Origin: UPXZ01 sp047973025
GTDB lineage: Bacteria; Bacteroidota; Bacteroidia; Bacteroidales; Paludibacteraceae
Direction: 5' to 3'
Assembly (NCBI GenBank): GCA_047973025.1
Contig: JBKEBE010000051.1
Location: forward strand, 1 to 35,302
DNA length: 35,302 nucleotides
In this document: one piece after another, positions 1-8,500 of the stretch
How the letters are laid out: every line of letters begins with the position of its first letter
Position numbering within the stretch: the first letter of the stretch is position 1
Program-made: the position numbers and the translations under genes
Notes under the pieces: generated by a model
What the model saw: the letters and a program-made list of their open reading frames with translations, nothing else
What the model was told of the DNA's origin: nothing
The model's database searches: none

Positions 1-37
1 CAATCCTGTGCAATAGCATAACTCTACTTTATTTGTG

Positions 38-680
38 ATGACTAAACCGAAATCCAATAAACTTATAGATATTCTTTTCAAGATTCTGTTGTCCACCCTC
101 AATCACTTGGGTGAACTACCCGAAATGAATGAATACCGTCTTTTATAACATTTGAAATTCTGTTCAGATGTCATTTTGGACGGAACGGAACGGTTTATTC
201 AACGAACAAAAGATGATGAAGTACAGAAATCCTGTTACAGTGGAAAAAAACTCATTGTGTGAAAAATGACGTTTTATCCATATCCGACAGACGTATTGTT
301 TGGTTAAGCAATACGTATGATGGTAGCACACACGACAAAAAAATATGTGACGCCCCCCTACCTTGCCCCATTCCACCAATTTATGGCAAGATACGGGCTT
401 TTTAGGGCATCTGCCGAAAAACGTGAATGTAATTATGCCGGTAAAGAAACCCAAAGGAAAAGAACTGACAGCGAAACAAAAAAAGCGGAACAAAGGAATA
501 TCTTCTTTCAGAGTCATCGTAGAACACGCTATCGGAGGTGTAAAACGATGTCGGATAGTGAAAGACAGGTATAGATGCCATAAGTTATTTTTTGATGATA
601 CTGTGATGGTACTTGCCTGCGGGCTGCACAATTTCAGAATTACAATGAATACTAACGCTTTAGTAATCTATATGATATAA
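38..680 (+). pseudogene. Decayed IS5-like DDE transposase (DDE_Tnp_4 type)
   Basis: This is the remnant of a DDE transposase gene, broken by an in-frame stop and at least two frameshifts. From an ATG at 38 the frame reads into a TAA at about 140, then continues as DVILDGTER (first catalytic Asp). It shifts near 250 and goes on through SNTYDGSTHDKKICD. It shifts again near 350-365 into LWQDTGFLGH (second Asp) and VEHAIGGVKRCRIVKDR (catalytic Glu), ending at 680. The order of these blocks matches the DDE_Tnp_4 superfamily endonucleases of IS5-like elements. The left end of the element lies outside the window or is lost, and no terminal repeat pair could be confirmed. The frames are broken in several places, so it cannot make an active transposase. 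Confidence 0.85.
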
Positions 681-730
681 TGTATAGTATTTAAAAGAAC
701 GTTTTGACGCATCTTTTTGGATCGAATTAA

Positions 731-759
731 ATTGTTGTACCCAACAATCTGTGTTTTTT
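731..759 (+). terminator. Possible intrinsic terminator downstream of the dead transposase
   Basis: A perfect 7-bp stem ATTGTTG / CAACAAT with a 4-base loop (731-748) is followed by GTGTTTTTTA. It may end transcription of the former IS gene. The stem is AT-rich, so this is weaker than the two terminators found further along. Confidence 0.4.
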
Positions 760-792
760 ATGGGGCTGAGTAGTTACGAACATAGAATACAT

Positions 793-870
793 GAATGATG
801 AATGCGTGTCTTTCGTCTTTACTCTCGGTTGTTTAGCCCGCTACACACCCTCGAATAAAGACACAAAAAA
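793..870. repeat. Direct repeat, copy 1 (partner at 2740-2816)
   Basis: About 75 bases are shared with 2740-2816, including an identical 18-base core CTCTCGGTTGTTTAGCCC at 822-839 (2771-2788 in the partner). Nearby shared stretches are gaatg.g.gtctttcg and an aaagac.caaaaa tail. The two copies bracket the 504-residue Tat-signal gene and lie in the same orientation. No coding function is visible. Confidence 0.7.
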
Positions 871-995
871 TCACGTGCACGCACACAAGTGAAAAATCTA
901 CAATTTAACCCAACGATCTTTTTTTATTTATAATCAATATAAATTTCATTAGACAAAAGGTCATTTATTTGCCCGAGACCGAATATTTATGAAAT

Positions 996-1075
996 TTTTA
1001 TTTTATTTTATTTTATTTTATTTTATTTTAGTTTATTTTATTTTATTTTATTTTATTTTATTTTATTTTATTTTA
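996..1075. repeat. Pentanucleotide microsatellite (TTTTA)16
   Basis: Sixteen consecutive TTTTA units, only one of them altered (GTTTA at 1031-1035). The tract sits about 150 bases upstream of the next gene and immediately before the tRNA-like relic. Such tracts can change length by polymerase slippage; whether it affects expression here is unknown. Confidence 0.9.
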
Positions 1076-1108
1076 AAATACAAATAAGTTTTAGCATATT
1101 TGCAATCA

Positions 1109-1182
1109 GGGAATTTTGTAGTTTAATTAGAACGCTTTCTTATATGTTTGGATGTGTGGGTACCAATCCCACCAAAATTCCC
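1109..1182 (+). pseudogene. tRNA-like relic (degenerate tRNA)
   Basis: The segment folds like most of a tRNA. A perfect 10-bp end stem pairs GGGAATTTTG (1109-1118) with CAAAATTCCC (1173-1182). It is followed by TA, a D-arm GTTT-AATTA-GAAC (1121-1133), and a T-arm GTGGG-TACCAAT-CCCAC (1156-1172) that keeps most T-loop positions. The D-arm resembles bacterial tRNA-Gly. The 17 bases where the anticodon arm should be (1135-1151) do not pair, so a working tRNA is unlikely. It could be a decayed tRNA or a tRNA-mimicking leader of the gene that starts 40 bases downstream. Confidence 0.5.
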
Positions 1183-1221
1183 TTTATTTTACTTTTCTAC
1201 TTTACCTTAACCTAATCCATC

Positions 1222-2736
1222 ATGAAAAAAAACTTCAGTCGTCGCGACTTTTTAAAATCATCATTTCAAGGATTAGGAACATTAACACTGCTTGCATCTC
1301 CGCTAAACCTATTTGCAAGCAAGATTCCGTCCCAAGCGTCCGATACTTCCGCGAGCAATACAGATTTATTGTACAAACAGGCAAAAGTGTATTTTTACAA
1401 AAAAGAATACGCATCGGCAGCGGACATTTACAAGCAGCTGATCTCTAACTTCCCCGGAAGAATCATCTATTACGACGGGTACGCCAAAGTATTGGGCGCA
1501 CAACAGAATTTGCCGGGGATAGCCGAACTATACCGTTCCGGACTTGAAAAAAAACCCAACAACCCTCATTTCAAGCATCGACTAAGCTTAAGTCTGCGAA
1601 ACTTATGCACCGGAAATCATAAGGCGGAATTAGTATTTATAAGCAAATACGGACAGGATAACCTGATGGCATTATCCGCTACATTGCTTATGGAAGCGGT
1701 TGCCAAAAAGCCAATCAAAGGCTATATGATGGATTTAAGGGATTTTCCCGTTATTTTGGAAAAGACTAACAAACGACTTTCTTCCTATGAAAAACCGATA
1801 ATTGTTGTTGACAATTCGCTAATTGAAACGATAAACCGTGTTACTTCATCCATTGATATCGATTGGGCTACTACCCGAAAATCAAGACATCCGCTTTTTA
1901 TTGATGAAGATGAAGAAGTAGATAAAATAACCAAGAAAGTCCGGCGCAATCTATACACGGAAGATGAGAAGAAATCCCGTAAAGAGGAGATTCAGAAAGC
2001 CAAAAAAGCGAGGTGGAAATCAAAACTGATTAAAAGTATTGATTTAAACAAAATCAATCAGATTGATAAATACGGTATGCTAATCCTTGCGGAAGATGTG
2101 AGCGATCGGGACACCATCGGTCGATTAAGAAAATATTACCGCAAACAAAATGCGTATGACCGTATCATCAGTTTAAATAGAACGCTTTACACACACGATA
2201 AGTCCAATATTAATACCTTGGCTTTGGCTTTTTCACTGGTTAAGTATTCAGAATCATTCTCCGTGCTCGATGAAGCCAAGCAATTGCTGAATCGCGTTAC
2301 CCCGTATGCCCATACGCTTCCTACCGCCAATACCGCTACCTATTACATTACGCTGTCCAATTACTTCTTGAAAATCAGTAAGCCCGTGGAAGCAAGAAAT
2401 ACGCTGCTTGACGGTTTGCGGCTTTTTGATGGGCGTGGCGGACTTTCTTACGCCATGATGGAAAAGTACGCTATGAGTTATTTGGACAACGCTCCGAGAA
2501 AAGGAATTGCCGTGATGAAAGCACTGTGTGATAAGAATCACAAAGAGTTGGACGAACACATAACCCCTTTTGTTGCTAATTATTTGAACTCTATTTTGGA
2601 AAAACCTTTAAGTGTTCCCGAACAACTCAAAAGTTTGACCGCGCTCGCGAAACTGCAAAAACAAGCCGACGCAGGAGGTTACTCCCATACGAGTGCTAAA
2701 ATTGAGACGCTGAAAGCGAAGCTAAAAACGAGTTGA
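1222..2736 (+). CDS. Tat-exported TPR-like protein of unknown function
   Basis: A 504-residue protein starting with a twin-arginine export signal: SRRDFLKSS near residues 5-13, then a hydrophobic stretch ending near ALFAS-type residues at about 33. Residues about 48-125 are helical and TPR-like (a YKQAKVYFYKKEYASAADIYKQL pattern and a following ELYRSGLEKKPNNP). A second helical repeat region covers roughly 340-500. The middle (about 230-275) is very rich in Lys, Glu and Arg. It is probably folded in the cytoplasm and exported by Tat, acting as a protein-interaction scaffold. I do not recognise a named family. It precedes the secreted T9SS/RHS genes on the same strand, so a role in that secretion locus is possible but unproven. 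Confidence 0.8.
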   Translation: MKKNFSRRDFLKSSFQGLGTLTLLASPLNLFASKIPSQASDTSASNTDLLYKQAKVYFYKKEYASAADIYKQLISNFPGRIIYYDGYAKVLGAQQNLPGIAELYRSGLEKKPNNPHFKHRLSLSLRNLCTGNHKAELVFISKYGQDNLMALSATLLMEAVAKKPIKGYMMDLRDFPVILEKTNKRLSSYEKPIIVVDNSLIETINRVTSSIDIDWATTRKSRHPLFIDEDEEVDKITKKVRRNLYTEDEKKSRKEEIQKAKKARWKSKLIKSIDLNKINQIDKYGMLILAEDVSDRDTIGRLRKYYRKQNAYDRIISLNRTLYTHDKSNINTLALAFSLVKYSESFSVLDEAKQLLNRVTPYAHTLPTANTATYYITLSNYFLKISKPVEARNTLLDGLRLFDGRGGLSYAMMEKYAMSYLDNAPRKGIAVMKALCDKNHKELDEHITPFVANYLNSILEKPLSVPEQLKSLTALAKLQKQADAGGYSHTSAKIETLKAKLKTS

Positions 2737-2739
2737 GTG

Positions 2740-2816
2740 ATGAATTATGAATGAGCGTCTTTCGCCTTTTCTCTCGGTTGTTTAGCCCACTAAGTGCCTT
2801 AAAAAAAAAGACAAAA
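2740..2816. repeat. Direct repeat, copy 2 (partner at 793-870)
   Basis: Begins just after the stop of the Tat-signal gene and carries the same 18-base core (2771-2788) as the upstream copy. It ends in an A-rich run (2801-2815). Having it at both borders of one gene suggests duplication around an inserted or exchanged segment. The partner is about 1.95 kb away. Confidence 0.7.
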
Positions 2817-2887
2817 ATTCTCTCAAAAAATTCCAAAAAATCATTAAAATAATTCCTTATCAGACTACAAACAGGCATCTGACCTTA

Positions 2888-3343
2888 ATGAAAAATAAAC
2901 ACATGAAAAAAGCACGAATCCTTTTTATCGCGGTTATTTCCGTCTTTATTTACTCGCTGGAAGCGCAAGAGAGTATTCAATTCGACTACGACGATGCCGG
3001 GAATTGCATCGTAAAATACAAAACCGTAGTACTGCCATCTCGCACGAAAAGAAAGGCTAACGACACCACCCAAATAGCGCCACAATCGGAGATTGTATCC
3101 GACAGGGAAGTGATTATCTACCCCAATCCCACCCAAGGAGTACTGAAAATAAAAATCAAAGGAGCAAATCCCGAAAGCCCCATTCGGTACGTGCTTACCG
3201 ATATGGGCGGAAATACGATTGCAAAAGCCGAAAGTAAAGAAATATACTATTCGTTTGACATGACTTCTTTTCCATCCGGCGTATATCTGCTACGGGTAAT
3301 GATAGACGACAAGTGGAATACGTGGAAAATCATGAAAGAATAA
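2888..3343 (+). CDS. Small secreted protein with T9SS type A sorting domain
   Basis: A 151-residue protein (or 146 if it starts at the second ATG, 2903, which gives a tidier signal peptide MKKARILFIAVISVFIYS). After the signal comes a YD-like piece FDYDDAGNCIVKYKTVVL. The last about 75 residues form a T9SS C-terminal sorting domain: IIYPNPTQGVLKIKI, a middle ITDMGGNTI-like strand, and PSGVYLLRV...WKIMKE at the end. Such domains direct passage through the type IX outer-membrane translocon. It lies 63 bases upstream of the giant RHS protein, which has no such domain itself. It may be an accessory or attachment partner of that protein; this is inferred from position and the shared YD-like motif only. 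Confidence 0.85.
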   Translation: MKNKHMKKARILFIAVISVFIYSLEAQESIQFDYDDAGNCIVKYKTVVLPSRTKRKANDTTQIAPQSEIVSDREVIIYPNPTQGVLKIKIKGANPESPIRYVLTDMGGNTIAKAESKEIYYSFDMTSFPSGVYLLRVMIDDKWNTWKIMKE

Positions 3344-3406
3344 GGCTTATTGGAAAGAACCAACAGGAGGAGGCAACGATTATTTACCTTAAAATTAACC
3401 TAAGAC

Positions 3407-5419
3407 ATGAAAAACCGCCAAATTTTCCACATACTACTTTTAGTCGCGTTTCTAATCCTTACAGCACAATCTATAAACGCCGCGACATATCCGGTCGTCA
3501 TTTCGGAGGTATTTTACGACTCGCCTTTAGAAGAAGACATGATTGAGCAGGTACACCACAACGGCGAGTTTATCGAATTCTTTAATCCCAATTCCGAACC
3601 GGTCTCGTTGGATGGCTGGAAGATAAGCGACTTTTCCACCACCTACTATTTCCCTGCCAATACGACTATTCCTGCACGTGGTTTACTGATTGTCGCCTAT
3701 CGGTATCCAAATTCAAATTTCCGACTAAGCGATCTATTTCCTTCCATTGCCTCCGACGACAGCCGTATTTTGTACCAATCCAATATTATTTTATACAATC
3801 GGGGAGAAGAAATAACCTTATACGACAACAACGGGATATTGATTGACCGGATGTCCTACAAGGAATCGGGCATTGTCAACACGAAGTCGTACTGGGATTT
3901 AGCAGCCGTTAACGGCTCTTATAAGGGTAGTTCTTTCGCGCGTCTGTTTTCCATACAGCGGCATGACATACACGCTACCTTTACCGCCGTTACACCCTTG
4001 GCGGCAGACTATGAAACCGCCGACGCCACTCCCCTTCAGACCTTGCGGAATGTGGCGGAGTATCCGGTAATAGGAACCATGCATGATTACAGCGAGCCAA
4101 ATACAGGCAACGCGGTAGGCGCGCTATCCGGCACATCATCGGTAACACCGTCGGGTGCCGCCGCGTATCAAGTACCCATTGAAGTACCTCCCGGTGCCAA
4201 CGGCGTGCAACCGAATATTGCCGTAACTTACAACAGTCAAGCCGGCTTTGGCGTATTGGGGCAAGGATGGGATATATCCGGTTTGTCGGTAATAAGCCGA
4301 GGTACTCAAAGTTTCTATTACGATGCCACCGCGAGTGGGACGGTGCAGGAGACTTCCATCCAATTTGACGCGCGAGACCGAGTTAACTTGGACGGACAGC
4401 GGCTCGTCCTGTTGAATGGTTCCAACGAATTGGTGGTGGGCGCGCAATACGGGACGGAAGTAGAAAACTATTCCCGCGTGGAAGTGAAGAACAGCCCCAT
4501 AACCGGAAAAATCTACTTTGAATTGACCACCAAGGAAGGACAAACCGTAGAATACGGAAAAACACCAAATTCTTTGGTTACAAATGCTTCCGGAGCTTCC
4601 GACGGGAAAATACTGGCTTGGAGGATCAATCAAGTTACCGATGTAAACCTTAACAGCATTGTGTATGAATATAGCGATAACGGACAATATATCCGTAAAA
4701 TTAACTATATTAACAACAGCATAGAATTTCAGTACGATACCAATACGCTAAATCCGCGTCAACGTTACATTTCCACTTTCTTAACAAAGCAAACTAAACT
4801 CTTAAAATCTGTTACCACCTACCAAAACTCCCAAAAGATAAGAACGTATGATTTTGGTTATTTAACTTCCGACAGGGATAAGCGTTTATCCCATATCGCT
4901 TTGACCGCTTCTGACGGAAAAAAACTAAATCCCACGCAAATACAATGGGGGGCGGAAGGCAAAATAGAGAAAAAGGAATTGGAAAAAATGCAGGATGGAA
5001 ATCTAAACAACGTACCCAACGGACATCTCTACGCGGGCGATATAGACGGAGACGGCTATACCGATAAAATAGAGATGTGGGAAGGGAGTCAAGCATCGAA
5101 TGAGCCGGGTTTTATAGCCGTTACTTTAAATGGCGACAGAAAATTGCCGTTATCCTATTTTTCGGCGACAAACGAAACTTATCCCGACTTTCATCCGTCT
5201 TTGGTAATAGGAGATGTGAATAACGACGGGAAAGATGAGATAATGTTGATACGCATATCCCATGTCTCCACCTATAGACTTCGAGGGACATTCTTGGAAA
5301 AAAGACACGATTATTCTTCCTACTATGGGTTTTGGAGATGGTATAAATCGTACACGTACACCGCCCTATTAGCGAATGTAAACAACGATAAATACCCGGA
5401 CTTGCTTATGATCAGTTAG
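3407..5419 (+). CDS. N-terminal part of giant LTD-SpvB-FG-GAP-RHS secreted toxin carrier (frameshifted)
   Basis: This 670-residue reading frame is the front of a roughly 2250-residue protein that continues in another frame from about 5392 to 10164. It has a signal peptide (residues 1-26, ending INAA), a lamin-tail-like (LTD) domain at about 30-165 (VISEVFYDSP, FIEFFNP, LDGWKISD), and an SpvB-type domain from about 240 (AYQVPIEVPPGANGVQPNIAVTYNS, GVLGQGWDISG). FG-GAP/VCBS repeats with Ca-binding-like loops follow (DIDGDGYTD, DVNNDGKDE, NVNNDKYPD). The last repeat breaks at DLLMIS-stop, while the -1 frame continues smoothly as YDQLGDYRS. One missing base between 5392 and 5419, real or a sequencing error, explains this. 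Confidence 0.85.
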   Translation: MKNRQIFHILLLVAFLILTAQSINAATYPVVISEVFYDSPLEEDMIEQVHHNGEFIEFFNPNSEPVSLDGWKISDFSTTYYFPANTTIPARGLLIVAYRYPNSNFRLSDLFPSIASDDSRILYQSNIILYNRGEEITLYDNNGILIDRMSYKESGIVNTKSYWDLAAVNGSYKGSSFARLFSIQRHDIHATFTAVTPLAADYETADATPLQTLRNVAEYPVIGTMHDYSEPNTGNAVGALSGTSSVTPSGAAAYQVPIEVPPGANGVQPNIAVTYNSQAGFGVLGQGWDISGLSVISRGTQSFYYDATASGTVQETSIQFDARDRVNLDGQRLVLLNGSNELVVGAQYGTEVENYSRVEVKNSPITGKIYFELTTKEGQTVEYGKTPNSLVTNASGASDGKILAWRINQVTDVNLNSIVYEYSDNGQYIRKINYINNSIEFQYDTNTLNPRQRYISTFLTKQTKLLKSVTTYQNSQKIRTYDFGYLTSDRDKRLSHIALTASDGKKLNPTQIQWGAEGKIEKKELEKMQDGNLNNVPNGHLYAGDIDGDGYTDKIEMWEGSQASNEPGFIAVTLNGDRKLPLSYFSATNETYPDFHPSLVIGDVNNDGKDEIMLIRISHVSTYRLRGTFLEKRHDYSSYYGFWRWYKSYTYTALLANVNNDKYPDLLMIS

Positions 5420-5544
5420 GAGATTACAGGTCATCTCTTTATGACACCGAAATTTTTTATGGAGGCTCTAACGGACTTTCGAATAGCGGCGAAGTATCAT
5501 GGATTAGTTCTCAGAATAATGTTAAAAATGTTAAGGGCGAACCC

Positions 5545-8500
5545 ATGTTAGGCGATTTTGACGCGAACGGGAAACTCGATATGCTGACACAGACCTGGAA
5601 CGCCGATTTTATGGAGAATTCGATCAATAATGTAACTATCAAAGAATCATCGATACTGAAAAATAAACTTTTTTTTGACCCTTGGCCCGGGGACCCTACC
5701 CGTCTCTTTGCAAATTGTTACGCGGGAGATTACGACAACGACGGACTCACAGACATATTAGTGCAAGCCAATGATCATCGAAAAGTCCACACAAAATGGG
5801 GCTGGTACATCTTGAAAAACAGCGGTGCTTTTTTTAGTGATATGGAAAAAATTGACCTAAATCTGAATCGGGCAAATACAGACAATGAAGACGAAGGAAG
5901 ATACGCGGCATATCCCATAGACTACAACGGCGACGGATACGTCGATATTATTCTCGGGGACGAAACCCACAAGAACAACAAATACAGCTATACTAATTGG
6001 TTCTTTTATAAAAATACCGGCGGTGCTTTCAGTTCAGATTACTATATCAAAACGACAGCCCCCCTGTCGAAACTGAATGCCGTAGTGATGGACACCAACG
6101 GTGACGGCGTGCAAGACCTGGTGTTTGGCGACGCGCGAGGCTACCGCTACAACCGTTACTTTCACGCGTTTACCATGTTTGGTGCCAACAAACGGAATGT
6201 GGTACGCGCCATTACAGACGGGATGGGCGCGAAAGAAGAGTTTACCTACACCTATTTCTCGGATTACAACCAAGAAACAAGAGACGCCGCCGATCCGGTA
6301 AAGAACCTGAAAAACCCCATTATGCTGGTGGATACCTATACCGACGCTTTGGGAAGCAAAACCACCTACGCCTACTCCAATCCCAAAGTGCACACCGAGG
6401 GGAAAGGATTTCTCGGATTCGAAACCGTAACGGCGACAAACGACGCAACCGCGAGCAAAACCGTATCGACCTACGAATACGACAACGCCTATTACCATGT
6501 AAGCCTGAAACGCCGGGAAACAACCGCTACCGACGGACGCTTAATCGCGTGGGTAGAGATGACCAACCAAATCCGGACGATAGTCGGCAACAAAAGATAC
6601 CTGCCACTGGCTACGGGACAGGTAGCAGTCGATTACCTGAAGGGCATCACGCAAACTACGGATAACGTGTACAATGACGACGGTACACTCCAAAGCCAAA
6701 AAGTAACAACGGGAAGCGCGACTGTCTCGACGGTATATGACGACTACAAAACACGCGTCAATAATGGACTCGTATCCTACCTGCCCCAAACTATTTCCGT
6801 CATCCGCAAACGCGACGGCGACTCCGATACTACTCGTACCAGATTAACCTACGTCGAAAGAACCGGGCAGATTCACACAAAGACCGAGAACGAAGGTCTG
6901 TATGGCGAGACGACGACAACCTACGATTATCATTTCAGAGGAAATGTAAAGACCGTTTTTGTTCGCCCCAAAGGGCTTCTCTCTACCATTACAACCTATC
7001 ATTATGCCGGCGATGGTTACTACATATTCCCCACGCGGATAGAATCGAAAAAAAATGACGTCGCATTATCCGATGTCTCTTACACCTACGACTATAGCGC
7101 CTGCAACGTAAAGACAAAAACAGACAATATCTTACGTCAAACGGTAACTTCCGAGTACAATTCATTTGGACGGAAAACCAAAGAGACACAGCCCAACGGA
7201 GCCGAAACTGCGTATAGCGTCTTGTGGGACAACTCCCGAGCAAACGCCGCGTATAAAACCGTTGTCCGGGAGCTATCCGTCAATCGTTTTTCCCTTACCT
7301 ATTTTGACAAATACGGACGGGAAGTATATACCGAAACGTCCGGGTGGAAGGGGAAACTGCTTACATCGAGCAAGACCTACAACCCTGCTACCGGACTGCT
7401 CGAGAAAGCAACGCGTCCGCGCTATGTCGATGAACCGGAGCAATACACCACTTACGCCTACAATGATTTGGCGCGCCGCCTGACGGAAGAGACTTTCTTC
7501 GACGGCGTCAATTCGTTGAAGACTACTTATAGCTACGGATACAACAACCGTACTACCTCCGTTGAAACTCCCGACGGACAGACCCGAACCACCGTAACGG
7601 ACGCGGGAGGGTTGGTCAGCACCATTACCGACGCGGGAGGAACCATATCCTATACTGACTTCACGGCGGACGGACAACCGCGAACCATTAGCTACGGTGG
7701 CGCCAATACCACCATCGGGTACGATGAAATGGGACGGAAAGTGAAACTGACCGACCCCAATGCCGGCACGATAACGTATAGCTACACCGCCGACGGACAA
7801 CTCAAAAGACAGGTATCCGCCAAAGGAGACAGCACCGTGATGGCTTATGACTACGCGGGACGGATAATAACCAAAACCGTAACCAACACCCGCGGAGGAA
7901 CTCCCGCTACGGACGTAACCACTTACGCCTACGTGCCCGACGACGAAGCCGGAGCAGGACAAATAAAAAGCATAGAGCAAAAGTATGACGGCGCTACAAA
8001 CCACAAACAGGTATTTACCTACAACAGCCACCACCAAATAGCTACCGCTTCCGATACGTATGAAGGTGTAACCTATACCACCGCCTACGGATACGACCAC
8101 CTGTGGAGACCCGCCACCACTACCACACCGAGCGGATTGGCAGTAACCGACATGTATGACAGCTATGGCGATGTATATCAGGTAAAAGCCGGCGATAAAG
8201 TCGTATGGGAAGGCAAAGACCAAAACAGCAGCGGGCAATGGCTTAAATACAACTTGGGCAACGGACTGCAAACCCGCAAAACCTACTCCGACCGGCAGGA
8301 ATTGGAGACCATTCAAACCGGGATTGAAAACAACGGCGCGTTCGCCCCCGGCGTACAAAACCTGAAGTATGGCTACCAACCCACTACGGGCAACCTGCTC
8401 ACGCGAAAGGATATACTCAATAACCGCGATGAGGACTTTAAATACGATGAGTTAGACCGCCTGGAGACCGCCCAACTCACAGGAGCCGCCGCTTACAGCC

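Noticed and set aside
164..631. Minus-strand open frame over the dead transposase
   Set aside because: The plus strand carries clear transposase motifs in three broken frames; the minus frame has no recognisable features.
1112..1180. Functional tRNA gene
   Set aside because: Acceptor, D- and T-arms fold, but the 17-base anticodon arm does not pair, so no anticodon can be assigned.
5392..5419. Programmed -1 frameshift in the RHS gene
   Set aside because: No slippery heptamer or downstream structure is visible around the shift; a lost base or sequence error is simpler.
7273..8379. Long minus-strand open frame (368 codons) inside the RHS gene
   Set aside because: It mirrors the YD-repeat codons of the plus-strand gene, has repetitive Val/Gly composition, and resembles no protein; an antisense shadow.
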